Origin: Legionella israelensis
GTDB taxonomy: Bacteria > Pseudomonadota > Gammaproteobacteria > Legionellales > Legionellaceae
Assembly: GCF_004571175.1 (NCBI RefSeq)
Contig: NZ_CP038273.1
Coordinates: 1,612,001 to 1,676,000 of the forward strand
Length of the DNA stretch: 64,000 bases
Direction: 5' to 3'
In this document: positions 51,026 through 63,619 of the stretch, piece after piece
Layout of the letters: each line of letters opens with the position of its first letter
How positions within the stretch are numbered: position 1 is the first letter of the stretch
Position numbers and translations under genes: made by a program
Notes under the pieces: model-generated
Told to the model about the DNA's origin: nothing
Databases searched by the model: none
The model's input: only the letters and a program-made list of their open reading frames with translations

Positions 51026-52129
51026 GTGTTTGAGTTGTCAATAAAAAAAGCTGATCTTCTTGCTCCACTTTTGACCGTTGCAGGTGCCGTTGATAAAAAG
51101 CAATCCCTCACCATATTGACTCATTTTTTACTGAAGCTTAAAGATAAGCAACTTTTTATCACAGCGACCGATCTTGAAATTGAAATATGCGCCGCTGTTT
51201 GTTGTGAATCTACTCAAACTTCCGGCACCATTACTGTGCCGGCAAAAAAATTCATTGATATCATCCGTTCTTTAGATGAGCATGCTACACCAATATTATC
51301 TTTACATAATAATATTTTAACCATTAAAGAAGGTCGTAGTAGTTTTCGTCTGACGACTTTGCCTGCCGACAACTATCCTGCCAATGAAAACGAGTGTAAT
51401 GACATAAAGTTATCGCTTCCTCGGCAGAACATGCTTCAATTATTACAATCTACCCATTTTGCCATGTCTCAACAGGATGTCAGGATCTTTTTAAATGGCT
51501 TGTTATTGGAATTTGAAGCAAAAATGATTTCCGCTGTAGCCACTGACGGCCATCGAATGGCCATTAATAGATATATTTGTGAAAATAACAGCTATCAACG
51601 TTTTTTGCTCCCTCGCAAGGGGGTTCAGGAGCTTCTGCGCTTGCTTCATTCTATCCCGGATGAAAGTATTTCCATTTCTGCTGGAAAATCTCATTTTAGT
51701 GTTGAAACTGAACAATTTACCTTTGTAACCAAGCTTATTGATGCCCGTTTTCCTCCATACAATAAAGCTGTACCTAAAAACAACGACAAATGCATCGTTC
51801 TTGATTGTGTGAGCTTTAAAAAAGCCTTGTCTCGCATCGTAATTCTTGCTCATGAAAAATCAAAAGCCGTCATGCTTCATTTACAACCTTCATTGTTAAC
51901 TTTAATTGCCAATAACCAGGAGCAGGAAGAAGCTGTTGAGTCTCTGGAAGCCTTTACCGAGGGAGATGAAATTAAGATTGGTTTTAATGCCAGTTATGTT
52001 CTTGACGTATTGAATCATTTTGGTGAAGGACAAATTCGTTTGTCCATGTTGTCAACTGAAAGCAGTATTCTTATTGAGTCTGTTGATAATGAACATTATC
52101 AATATATCCTAATGCCCATGAAAATATGA
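51026..52129 (+). CDS. dnaN: DNA polymerase III beta sliding clamp
   Basis: 367-residue ring-forming clamp that tethers polymerases to DNA. Three repeated clamp domains are visible; LTILTHFLLKLKDKQLFITATDLEIE and ATDGHRMAINR mark the first two, and the C-terminus YQYILMPMKI is the conserved MPM-R/K-type ending. It starts at a GTG (51026), 12 bp after dnaA, and overlaps recF by 4 bp. Confidence 0.96.
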   Translation: MFELSIKKADLLAPLLTVAGAVDKKQSLTILTHFLLKLKDKQLFITATDLEIEICAAVCCESTQTSGTITVPAKKFIDIIRSLDEHATPILSLHNNILTIKEGRSSFRLTTLPADNYPANENECNDIKLSLPRQNMLQLLQSTHFAMSQQDVRIFLNGLLLEFEAKMISAVATDGHRMAINRYICENNSYQRFLLPRKGVQELLRLLHSIPDESISISAGKSHFSVETEQFTFVTKLIDARFPPYNKAVPKNNDKCIVLDCVSFKKALSRIVILAHEKSKAVMLHLQPSLLTLIANNQEQEEAVESLEAFTEGDEIKIGFNASYVLDVLNHFGEGQIRLSMLSTESSILIESVDNEHYQYILMPMKI

Positions 52130-53202
52130 TTCTTGCAGAGCTGCATATTCATAATTTGCGAAATATTTCCTCTCAGCGAATGCATTTAAACCCAAAAATT
52201 AATTTTATAGAGGGAATCAATGGAAGTGGTAAGACAAGCTTTCTTGAAGCATTATATACCTTGGGAACAGGGCATTCCTTTCGCTCCAAGGATATTTCTT
52301 CCATCATTCGTTATGGTGAACAATCATTGACAGTATTTGCACGCTCCACTCAAAACGATACCATCAGTGTGCAGAAAAACTTGTCCAAGCCCACTTTAGT
52401 TAAATTTAATAATACTTATTGCTCTTCAAGCAGCCAATTGGCCTATGTCTTGCCTATCCAGGTTTTTTATCAGGATATTTTTCAAATTATAGACACGGGT
52501 CCATCTATTCGTCGCCGTTTACTGGATTGGGGACTGTTTCACGTGAAACAAAGTTATCTTCATTTGCTGAATCAATATAAACGTGTGTTAAAACAACGTA
52601 ATGCTTTATTGAAGCAATCAAGCACTTCCTATCGCGATTTTATGGTTTGGGATAAACAATTATCTGAGCTTGCTGAACAGCTTCATAGCAGACGTTTATC
52701 CTTTTTTGAAAAATGGCAGGCCAGATTTATAGATGTTTTGTCCTGCTTAACCAATGTGCATTGTGAGATCAGATATTATAAAGGCTGGGATAAAAAAGAA
52801 GCTGGGACAGATTTGCAAACGGTGTTAGAGAAAAACTTTATCAGTGATAAACAACGCTTGTATACCCAATATGGGGCACATCAAGCGGAAATTTATTTTG
52901 AAATAAATGAACATACGGCAAAACAGGTTCTGTCCAGAGGACAGCAAAAAATGATCTTAATTGCTCTTAAATTGTCTCAAGCTGAATTGATTAATAAATC
53001 CTGTTTATATCTGTTTGATGATTTTTCTGCTGAATTAGACGTGCAGCATCAACAAGGTATAATAGATTATCTGATTTCATTAGATGCACAAGTCATATTA
53101 ACCTCCATCGATTCGCTGAGTTCAGTTAAAGGGCGTTTAAACACAAAATGTTCCTCTTTTTACATGGAGTCAGGAAAAATAAAAAGTAAATGTTTCACGT
53201 GA
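52126..53202 (+). CDS. recF: Recombination protein RecF
   Basis: 358-residue SMC-like ATPase of gap repair. Walker A GINGSGKTSFLEALY, the signature LSRGQQKMILIALKL and Walker B LYLFDDFSAELD are in order. The ATG overlaps the dnaN stop. Two exact parS palindromes lie in this gene: one codes for LFHVKQ, the other forms the last codons and stop. Confidence 0.96.
   Translation: MILAELHIHNLRNISSQRMHLNPKINFIEGINGSGKTSFLEALYTLGTGHSFRSKDISSIIRYGEQSLTVFARSTQNDTISVQKNLSKPTLVKFNNTYCSSSSQLAYVLPIQVFYQDIFQIIDTGPSIRRRLLDWGLFHVKQSYLHLLNQYKRVLKQRNALLKQSSTSYRDFMVWDKQLSELAEQLHSRRLSFFEKWQARFIDVLSCLTNVHCEIRYYKGWDKKEAGTDLQTVLEKNFISDKQRLYTQYGAHQAEIYFEINEHTAKQVLSRGQQKMILIALKLSQAELINKSCLYLFDDFSAELDVQHQQGIIDYLISLDAQVILTSIDSLSSVKGRLNTKCSSFYMESGKIKSKCFT
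52535..52550. promoter_or_regulatory. parS (ParB-binding) site 1
   Basis: TGTTTCACGTGAAACA, a perfect 16-bp palindrome identical to the widely conserved bacterial parS consensus, lies within the recF coding region, about 2.9 kb from the dnaA start. parS sites load ParB for origin segregation. Confidence 0.9.
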
Positions 53203-53206
53203 AACA
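53191..53206. promoter_or_regulatory. parS (ParB-binding) site 2
   Basis: A second exact TGTTTCACGTGAAACA palindrome. The recF stop codon TGA (53200-53202) is part of it. Spacing from site 1 is 656 bp. Confidence 0.92.
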
Positions 53207-53266
53207 AATTGAATGAACCTCGCTTGCCTGTAAACTGTGTTTTCCTCTGCAATTTACTCAATTTTT

Positions 53267-53403
53267 AACTCATCTTACATAGCTGTATTTTTAGAACATT
53301 TGGACGCATTTTGGAATTTAACAGCGCAGTTTACATAGAGTAAATGAGCATTTGAAATTGCAAAATGCGTCCAAAGAGGCAAAAAAGATGAAGCTGCGTA
53401 ACT
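53267..53403. repeat. Dispersed palindromic repeat, full copy
   Basis: The same element as at 38279-38420: arms at 53299-53323 and 53351-53375 around GGACGCATTTTG / CAAAATGCGTCC with a few mismatches, loop motif GAGTAAATGAGC, and outer GAAGCTGCGTAACT end. It lies in the gap between recF and gyrB. Confidence 0.85.
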
Positions 53404-56124
<2,721 letters not shown>

Positions 56125-56196
56125 AAATAAACTGACATCATATTAAATTAATAAAAATGATCTATAATTGGGCATATTTAATTAAAAAAATTACTT

Positions 56197-57626
56197 ATGC
56201 CTAATATAAAGATAGACCCTACCAAATTATCTGAAGAACATTCAATCCTTCTCGGCAAATTGCTAAGCAAAGCCGAGAAAGAACAATACTTTTCCACGTC
56301 CAATGCTTATCCTGTGATCATTGATGAGATTGAATATCAGGTTAAGCTGAAATATCCCATTTATAAAGAAAATGAAAAAAACAGCCGAATTTTAATCAAG
56401 GAAATTGGCAGCGGTGGCGAAGGGAAGGTTTATCTGGCTGAAACCGTTATTCTTAACGAAGAAAAAGCGATTTTCAAAGAAGATTCGCAACATCAGCGCG
56501 TGGTTAAGATTCACCGACCAGAATATATACTTACCCTCGGTGAAACAATAGAAAAAGCCACAGAAAATACTGCGGAAAGTAAATTTAAGAGCATTGCTGA
56601 GATTAGCGCTGTTTATAATCCCTTACACACTAAAGGAAGCGTTGTCTATGAACAGCTCTCAAATAGTAAAGATTATTTTTACAACAATATCATGCACTTA
56701 ATTGCAGGCAAAACGCTGGCTGATGTCATAAAGGATAAAAAGAAACTCACAACAGCGATGCGCTTTGCTATTTCAAGAAAATTGCTGGAAGCCACTAAGG
56801 AACTGCATGATCGCGGCATTATTCACACAGACATCAAATCGCAAAATATCATTGTTGATCTGGACTTTCAAACGCACACGGTAAAATCTCTGAAGATCAT
56901 CGATCTTGATACCGCTGCTATGGAAAATAAAGGCGTTTTAATGGAGAAAACACCTCAATATACCTATCCTAAGATAGAATACGATGCAGATAAAAGGGGA
57001 ATGGATATTTATGCGGCAGCGATTAGTTTACTGCAGGTTTGGGGAGTTCCCGGTGATAAAGTGCGAACGCCAGAAGATGTTTATGAAACAACAATTCGAT
57101 TTGTTTCTATCCAATGCAACAAATTTGCAAAATAATGGACATCCTGAAAAAGATAAGTTATTAAAAAAATAGACAAATGCAAAACTCTCGATGAAATAGT
57201 CGCCTTTAACGCCTTGAAGAAGTAAAAAATTATCAGGATCTGCAAAAAATATTCCACAGCATTAAAAACAATGAAAAATTCTTGAAATCAGAACGTGGTG
57301 GCTTCATGAAAGCATTTGGCCAATACGGAGCAACAACAACCTGGGTAAGCATCATGGAGCAGTTTGAAGCCAAGGCTTTAGAAACTGCTGCACAGGAACT
57401 AGACTCAACAATGGTCGATTATCAAGAATTAATCACTCCTGAACGATCTGAATTTGTAAGTGATCAATTTCGCAGGAGATATCTACCTTTTTTTTATGAA
57501 CAGACCGGTCGCATCTTTCAAAGCGGTGCGGCTGAAAAATTGAAGCAGATCATAGATGAGCACTTTATGCCTAAGGCCTCTCCACATCTAAAAGCTGGTT
57601 TGCCATCCTATATTCTTTACTGCTGA
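56197..57626 (+). pseudogene. Eukaryotic-like Ser/Thr kinase gene with frameshifted 3' part
   Basis: The intact frame 56197-57135 encodes 312 residues with protein-kinase motifs: glycine loop GSGGEGKVY (71-79), Lys104 in VVKIHRPE, the catalytic loop IIHTDIKSQNIIV (Asp212, Lys214, Asn217) and IIDLDTA (Asp236) in place of DFG. After residue ~300 similarity moves between frames: NNGHPEKDKLLKK in a second frame to 57172, then DKCKTLDEIVAFNA in the first frame, then EEVKNYQDLQKIFHSIKNNE through to ...SYILYC and stop at 57626 in the third frame. At least three shifts break a protein of about 475 residues. It resembles Legionella LegK-type effectors. The kinase core could still be made. Confidence 0.7.
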
Positions 57627-58765
57627 GGTAAAATACGATAAATCACACCATTATAATCATCTGATAAATAAATCTCATTGTTCTTTCCTTCCACAAGATG
57701 AACAGGTCGACCACGAACCTTGCCATTTTGCAGAAAACCGGTAATAAAATCTTCTTCCTTGATATGCCCATTGGTAAAATCTAGAACGACCACTTTATAA
57801 CCGACCTTGACAGAACTGTTCCATGAACCATGCAAAGCGACAAGTGCTTTATTGTAAAATCTGGACTTTGGATTTTTGATAAAGGTTATTCCCAGCGGCG
57901 CCACGTGAGCATCAAACTTAAACACAGGAGGCAAAGATTTTTGGATTAAATCTTCATGCCCTTTGCCGAATTTAGGATCTGGCACGCGATCGCCATTGGC
58001 ATAAGGCCAACCGTAAAATTGATCTTTTTCAATGATATTAAGTTCATCAGGAGGGAAATGATCACCTAACCAATCTCTCCCATTATCCGTTGCATACAGC
58101 TGACCGTTTTCTGGCGACCAATCAAAACCAACGGAATTTCGCAGTCCCTTTGCATAAATTGTCAATTGTTTATCACCTGGTTTAAAACGGCTTATGGTTG
58201 CTCTGAGTGGATTTTTTTCAAGACATGCATTGCAGGAAGAACCAATGGACACATAGGCGAAACCATCTGGCCCAAATTTAATCGTTCTTGTCCAGTGTCC
58301 TCCATCGTCAGGGAGGTTTTTTATTATTCTCTCATATGCACCTTCTGTTGATTTGCTCTGTGCATTGAATTTAATTCGTCCAATGGCATTTTCTTCTGCA
58401 ACATACAGATAACCTTGATGAACATCCATGCTGTGAGGTTTTATCAACCCATCGACAAGTGTTTGCTGTTGCTTAGGTAGATTATAAGGGATAAATAAAA
58501 TTTCACCTTCATTCGGTTCCGCAACCAGCAAATCACCCTCATTTGTAATGTACATGAATCTTGGTGTATCGAGGCCCTGGATGTATTTTTCCAGTTTTAA
58601 GGCACTTTGTGGATGGAGATTTTTTGGGATTTCCGCTTTTAATAATGGAACGGTTCTTCCCAGTAATTCAGCAATTGAAACATTGATACCCATGTAAGGT
58701 AAACTGAAAAAAGTTACACTGATAACGAAAATAATAAGTAGAAAAAGAATAGCGCTTTTTTTCAT
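57617..58765 (-). CDS. Sorbosone/glucose dehydrogenase-like beta-propeller protein
   Basis: 382 residues. An N-terminal hydrophobic segment (KKSAILFLLIIFVISVTFFSLPYMG) anchors or exports it; a six-bladed beta-propeller of the GSDH family follows (LDTPRFMYITNEGDLLVAE, GHWTRTIKFGPDGFAYVSIGSSCNAC, KGLRNSVGFDWSPENGQLYATDNGRDWLGD, DQFYGWPYANGD). Relatives are PQQ-dependent sugar dehydrogenases (YliI, sorbosone dehydrogenase). Probably periplasmic; the substrate is unknown. Its stop overlaps the end of the convergent kinase remnant by 10 bp. Confidence 0.82.
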   Translation of the reverse strand: MKKSAILFLLIIFVISVTFFSLPYMGINVSIAELLGRTVPLLKAEIPKNLHPQSALKLEKYIQGLDTPRFMYITNEGDLLVAEPNEGEILFIPYNLPKQQQTLVDGLIKPHSMDVHQGYLYVAEENAIGRIKFNAQSKSTEGAYERIIKNLPDDGGHWTRTIKFGPDGFAYVSIGSSCNACLEKNPLRATISRFKPGDKQLTIYAKGLRNSVGFDWSPENGQLYATDNGRDWLGDHFPPDELNIIEKDQFYGWPYANGDRVPDPKFGKGHEDLIQKSLPPVFKFDAHVAPLGITFIKNPKSRFYNKALVALHGSWNSSVKVGYKVVVLDFTNGHIKEEDFITGFLQNGKVRGRPVHLVEGKNNEIYLSDDYNGVIYRILPQQ

Positions 58766-58846
58766 TTTTAAATCATCCTGCCATTGGACTTTTAATTTAG
58801 CTGTGTATTTAGTATATAATCATATTTTTAACTATTTTATTTTAAA

Positions 58847-59410
58847 ATGCGATACATCAGTGCTTTTTGTGGTTCAAGGGCGGGTAAAAAAGATTGTTAT
58901 GCAAAGGCCGTTCATAAATTAGCTGGCATTTTGGCAGAATCGAAGCTGGGCCTGGTATACGGGGGGGCTAAAGTTGGGCTGATGGGTATATTGGCTGATG
59001 CATATCTGAAAGCAGGCGGTGAGGTTATTGGAGTGATGCCTATTTCTTTGGTCAATGTTGAACTGGCTCATGAAAAATTGACCAAATTACATGTAGTAGA
59101 AAATATGCATGAGCGTAAGGCTTTAATGGCAGAATTGTCAGATGCGGTTATCCTGCTGCCTGGAGGAATTGGCTCTCTGGATGAATTTTTTGAAATGATG
59201 ACCTGGGCTTATCTGGGATATCATAATAAGCCTTTGGTTATATTTAATGTAGAAGGTTATTATAATCCTTTATTGACATTTTTAGATCATGCCGTTGAAG
59301 AGGGTTTTTTAAATGCAAATTACAAAGATAGGTTGTTGGTTGAGGAAGATCCTGTCTTGCTGATAAACAAAATACAACTTTATTTTGACAAAAACCTTTC
59401 CCAACAATAA
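58847..59410 (+). CDS. LOG family protein (TIGR00730)
   Basis: 187-residue Rossmann-like hydrolase. The family motif PGGxGTxxE appears as PGGIGSLDEFFE, with GGAKVGLMGILADA and VENMHERKALMAELSDAVI also conserved. LOG proteins cleave ribose-5-phosphate from adenosine or other nucleoside 5'-monophosphates. The Thr to Ser change in the motif is conservative. It is divergent from the dehydrogenase-like gene. Confidence 0.9.
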   Translation: MRYISAFCGSRAGKKDCYAKAVHKLAGILAESKLGLVYGGAKVGLMGILADAYLKAGGEVIGVMPISLVNVELAHEKLTKLHVVENMHERKALMAELSDAVILLPGGIGSLDEFFEMMTWAYLGYHNKPLVIFNVEGYYNPLLTFLDHAVEEGFLNANYKDRLLVEEDPVLLINKIQLYFDKNLSQQ

Positions 59411-59629
59411 TTTCATAAACGAAGATGCTTATCCCGCCTTTTGCCTTTGTCGGCTGGAAAATTCCCTCTCATCAACCTATAACATTCGAATCAATTCGGT
59501 TTGAAGAGCCTTTGGAGAATAGAGCAGTCTACTCATATTTTTACAAAGAAAACTTTTAAGCTCATCACAAGTTCATATTATCGATAAGTTTTATAGGGAA
59601 ATTCATGGAGGCCACTACTTTTTGTGCCA

Positions 59630-61042
59630 TCAGGGAGTACATAGATGTAAAAAATCCTGAATATTAATTTGCTCAAGAAAATCTTCATCGTGCGAAATGA
59701 CGATTATTGCACCTGGATATTGTTGTAAGCATTGAATGACATGATTTCGGGTTCTTACATCCAGATTATTCGTCATCTCATCAAGAATGAGTAATTTTGG
59801 TGGCTTGGCAACAATCTTAGCTAAAGATAACCGCGCTTTTTCCCCGCCTGACAAACTATCAATAGACTGATTGACAACATGATTTGATTTAAAGAGGAAA
59901 TCATTTAAATGCGAGCGAATTTGTTGGTGCGTCCAATCGGGCCGGGTTGTTTCGAGGGTTGATAATACTGTCTCATATTGCGAAAGTTGTTGATAGTGCT
60001 GATCTAAATAGCCAATATCCTGCGGTTCAGGTACTTGCCAGTCACCTTTTCTAATCACATCTGATTGATTCATTATGGCTTTAATCAGCGTTGACTTGCC
60101 GCTTCCATTTGCCCCAGTAATCACCAGACGTCCTTGACCACACAATTGAATATTAATCCGATGACTGAGCATTTTCTCCGGGTAACCCACGATACCGTCT
60201 TTAATCATGACCACTGATTTATGAGAAATGAATCCCGACAGTAAATGGAATTTAGGTTCAATGGTTTCTGGTCTATCCAATGTACTCATTTGCACAAGGA
60301 TATCTTCACGCTTATCTTTAACCTGCTTTCTTTTTTTGCCAGATGTCATCGAAGCGCGATGCATTTTGGCATGAGATACTATCGTAGGCCATTTGTGATT
60401 TTGTACGGATTTTTTACCCATTTCTTTGGCGCTTTTTGCTCGCTTCTGTTCTTTCATTAATTGATGATGAACTGCTCTTTTCTTTTTTTCCAGTTGAGAC
60501 AATTGCTCGTTTAATTGGCCATATTGTATTTCCTTTTCCCGTAGAAAATCCTCATGTTGGCCGTCAAACTGCTCAACTTTGCTATTCTTAATAGACCACA
60601 AACACTTGGGCACAATCGATAGTAATTGCTTATCATGAGAAGCAACTAATAATGTGCCTGGATAATATTGCAAAAATTGCAGCAATTGCTTCCTGTTATT
60701 TGTATCAAGATGATTGGTTGGCTCATCAAGAATTAGCAATTCCGGATGAACTGACAGAGCTTTTGACAATGCTTTTTGAAAACGTTCTGCACCACTCAAT
60801 CCATCCATCCCCGGCGGAATTTGTGGCACATAACCAATAGGTATATCTTGATTGAAACGAATATCACCATCAAGAATGGAGTCTTGTCCAGCAATCATAC
60901 GCAATAAACTTGTTTTGCCGCAGCCATTATCCCCTATGAGGGCAATCTTTTGTCCAGCATAAATACATGCATCAAATTGCTCAAAACAAATTTTTTCAGG
61001 ATAAATTAAAGATAATTGATGAATAGAACAAAGTAACGACAT
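59630..61042 (-). CDS. ABC-F family ATP-binding protein
   Basis: 470 residues with two nucleotide-binding domains and no membrane segment. NBD1: GDNGCGKTSLLRM, LSGAERFQKAL, LLILDEPTNHLD; NBD2: GANGSGKSTLIKA, LSGGEKARLSLAKI, LLILDEMTNNLD, with a charged linker between (about residues 160-255, rich in K/R/Q). ABC-F proteins act on the ribosome, either as translation factors or as antibiotic-protection proteins; the short length resembles the latter group but does not prove it. The ATG at 61042 follows GAGGTGG. Note Met instead of Pro after the NBD2 Walker B glutamate. Confidence 0.88.
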   Translation of the reverse strand: MSLLCSIHQLSLIYPEKICFEQFDACIYAGQKIALIGDNGCGKTSLLRMIAGQDSILDGDIRFNQDIPIGYVPQIPPGMDGLSGAERFQKALSKALSVHPELLILDEPTNHLDTNNRKQLLQFLQYYPGTLLVASHDKQLLSIVPKCLWSIKNSKVEQFDGQHEDFLREKEIQYGQLNEQLSQLEKKKRAVHHQLMKEQKRAKSAKEMGKKSVQNHKWPTIVSHAKMHRASMTSGKKRKQVKDKREDILVQMSTLDRPETIEPKFHLLSGFISHKSVVMIKDGIVGYPEKMLSHRINIQLCGQGRLVITGANGSGKSTLIKAIMNQSDVIRKGDWQVPEPQDIGYLDQHYQQLSQYETVLSTLETTRPDWTHQQIRSHLNDFLFKSNHVVNQSIDSLSGGEKARLSLAKIVAKPPKLLILDEMTNNLDVRTRNHVIQCLQQYPGAIIVISHDEDFLEQINIQDFLHLCTP

Positions 61043-61458
61043 AAACCACCTCAACAATAAATAAAGCCAGCGTATAAAACGCACCAAGCATTTATTGAGA
61101 GATAATTCGCATTGGAGTCGAGACCTCGTTTTTTATGAATCAAGGCGGCTATTGTAACAAAATTTATCTGATTTCTGCAATGCACAATCCCTTATATGGC
61201 ATCACAATATATTTACTTTAGCGGCAATTTATCATTATATTTTTATATCACCCCTTTATTTCTGTCAAAATATAGCGTACAGTGCGCATCTTTTTTTCTT
61301 GATAACATACACAGCAGTTTTAGATGACCCCACCATAGCCAGATAACCATATCGTAAATACAACTAACAACAATATTTTTCTAAATATAGTTTTTATACA
61401 TGATGGCTTGAGGTCATGTGAATTCAATTTATTTAATTTTAATAGGAAACGCCAAGAT
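61043..61458. other. Divergent intergenic region, no gene seen
   Basis: About 415 bp, AT-rich, between the ABC-F gene (minus) and the SulP gene (plus). It should hold both promoters. I saw no RNA gene, strong hairpin or repeat. Confidence 0.4.
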
Positions 61459-62943
61459 ATGTTTTTATGCTCAAAGCGAACCGAATGGTTCGGTAATGTT
61501 CGTGCCGATATTTTAGCAGGCATCGTTGTCGCTTTAGCACTCATTCCTGAAGCCATCGCATTTTCAATTATTGCAGGTGTTGATCCTAAAGTAGGTTTAT
61601 TTGCCTCCTTTGCCATAGCTACTGTCACTGCTTTTACAGGTGGCTGCACTGGAATGATCTCAGCTGCTACTGGGGCCATGGCACTTTTGATGCTGACCCT
61701 AGTCAAAACACATGGATTGCAATACTTGCTTGCGACAACTGTGCTAACGGGTCTTTTGCAAATAGTTGCCGGTTATTTAAATCTAGGCAGTCTGATGCGT
61801 TTTGTTTCCCGCTCTGTTGTTACAGGCTTTGTAAATGCACTGGCAATTCTCATTTTTCTAGCGCAATTGCCTGAATTACTACATGTAGGATGGCAAGTTT
61901 ATGCTTTAACAGCCGGTGGACTGGCCATTATTTATTTATTTCCAGTCATTAATAAAAGCATACCATCACCTTTAGTGGCTATTCTTGTTTTGACGGCCTT
62001 AGCAGTATTTTTCCATTTGCCGGTACGTACCGTAGGGGATATGGGGGAATTACCTGATGCCTTGCCGGTATTTCTTTGGCCAAATATTCCTTTTAATCTG
62101 GAAACATTGAATATTATTTTTCCTTATGCATTCGGTTTGGCTGTGGTTGGTTTATTAGAATCAATGATGACGGCAACCATTGTTGATGATTTAACGGATA
62201 GCAAAAGTAACAAAAATAGAGAATGCAAGGCCCAGGGATTAGCTAATATATTTTCTGGATGTTTAGGAGGAATGGCCGGATGTGCCATGATCGGTCAATC
62301 GGTCATTAATGTTAAATCCGGTGGCCGTGGTCGGTTATCAACTTTGACTGCCGGGATGATGCTGTTGATTATGGTGGTCTTTTTAAATGACTGGGTATCT
62401 AAAATTCCAATGGCAGCCCTGGTTTCTGTGATGATCATGGTATCCATTGGAACGTTTTCCTGGGATTCATTGAGAAACTTAAAAACACATCCTTTTTCCT
62501 CCAATGTTGTGATGTTTTCTACAGTCATCGTCGTGGTGGCAACCCATAATCTTGCCTATGGGGTATTTGTCGGGGTTGTGATTACCTCGCTGTTTTTTGC
62601 TCATAAAGTGGGTCGTTTAGTGGTTGTTTTATCCAGTAAAGATGATAACGCTTCCTGTCGAACCTACAAAGTTCGCGGGCAGATATTTTTTGCCTCATCA
62701 GAACAGTTTTTTAATGCTTTTGATACGAAAGAAGCAATTGCTAAAGTCATTATTGATGTTAGTGAGGCGCATTTCTGGGATATTACAGCCGTTTCAACGT
62801 TGGATAAAGTTGTGCTTAAATTCAGAGATCGAAACACAAAAGTTGAAATTATTGGCAAAAATGAAGCAAGCGCTACCATTATTAAGTTACTTGCTGTGCA
62901 TGATAAGCCGGAAAAAATCAAAAACGCCGTCGGCTCTCATTAG
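61459..62943 (+). CDS. SulP family anion transporter
   Basis: 494-residue inner-membrane protein with about 10-12 hydrophobic segments (first: [32 protein letters not shown], the SulP signature) and a C-terminal STAS domain (about residues 400-485, [17 protein letters not shown]). Members carry sulfate, bicarbonate or C4-dicarboxylates; BicA-type Na+/bicarbonate transporters are close in form. The substrate cannot be set here. The ATG at 61459 follows AGGAAAC; a longer frame from 61408 is possible. Confidence 0.88.
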   Translation: MFLCSKRTEWFGNVRADILAGIVVALALIPEAIAFSIIAGVDPKVGLFASFAIATVTAFTGGCTGMISAATGAMALLMLTLVKTHGLQYLLATTVLTGLLQIVAGYLNLGSLMRFVSRSVVTGFVNALAILIFLAQLPELLHVGWQVYALTAGGLAIIYLFPVINKSIPSPLVAILVLTALAVFFHLPVRTVGDMGELPDALPVFLWPNIPFNLETLNIIFPYAFGLAVVGLLESMMTATIVDDLTDSKSNKNRECKAQGLANIFSGCLGGMAGCAMIGQSVINVKSGGRGRLSTLTAGMMLLIMVVFLNDWVSKIPMAALVSVMIMVSIGTFSWDSLRNLKTHPFSSNVVMFSTVIVVVATHNLAYGVFVGVVITSLFFAHKVGRLVVVLSSKDDNASCRTYKVRGQIFFASSEQFFNAFDTKEAIAKVIIDVSEAHFWDITAVSTLDKVVLKFRDRNTKVEIIGKNEASATIIKLLAVHDKPEKIKNAVGSH

Positions 62944-63342
62944 TTTCTTTAAGGATAATGATTAAATAATCACGCATCCTGTGATCTTAAAAATGAACAA
63001 TGAGCGTTTTAAATCGAAAGACTTCCTTAGCCGATCACAAGGAAATAAAAAACAAGTCTGTTTTTCTAAAAAAATTCTGATATAGTAGTTGTGCTTCCTG
63101 CAAAATAGAAATCAATTCTACCTGTGGATAAATCCATTTACTAAGCAGCCTGATTTTTATACATTTCCCCAGGCCATTTCTAAAACATCAGAGCCACCAA
63201 GGCTTTGCATCATATTTGACTTGTAATGACCATCCTTTCTTATCCACAAAATATGTGGATAACTCTGTGAGTACTTCGTGAAATGAGTGTTGTCACAAGC
63301 AACTCCTGCATTGCTTCCTAATTTCACAAACTGAATCCATAA
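62944..63342. other. Intergenic region with three perfect DnaA boxes
   Basis: No gene seen. TGTGGATAA occurs at 63123-63131, and an inverted pair TTATCCACA (63240-63248) and TGTGGATAA (63254-63262) lie 5 bp apart. All three match the strict consensus. A regulatory or DnaA-titrating role is possible. Confidence 0.55.
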
Positions 63343-63507
63343 ACTATTTATAAAGCATTAAACACGACCTATAGTTTATCGGGGAATAAAATTGAGGGCA
63401 GTGTCAGTATAGGTATAGCCTGCGTTCCAAAAGACGGTAAGCTAATAGATGAAATTATCCGTGTGGAAGATCAGAGAATGTACCAAAAAAAGAAAAACAA
63501 ACATTGA
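63343..63507 (+). pseudogene. Remnant of a GGDEF (diguanylate cyclase) domain
   Basis: The frame reads ALNTTYSLSGNKIEG, VSIGIACVPKDGK and EIIRVEDQRMYQKKK, ending with TGA at 505-507 of the 63-kb block. This is the final part of a GGDEF domain (the SIGIA strand and the terminal AD-x-x-MY-x-x-K helix). A stop lies just upstream (63340-63342) and no GGDEF motif or start codon is found, so it is a 55-codon relic. Confidence 0.6.
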
Positions 63508-63619
63508 TTTTATTCATGCCCCTGAATTCCATCTCGTCTGACCACACACCTATTATCAAAGTGCATAAAAAACACATCTGTTTTTGCTCTGCTATACTAA
63601 AATTAATTTGGGGAGATGT

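Noticed and set aside
59425-59559. A 44-codon frame between the LOG gene and the ABC-F gene
   Set aside because: The ribosome site is weak and there is no recognisable domain; it may be chance or a short relic.
60996-61091. A 31-codon frame overlapping the start of the ABC-F gene, a possible leader peptide
   Set aside because: It has no ribosome site and no attenuator-type hairpin pair was seen; overlap alone is weak evidence.
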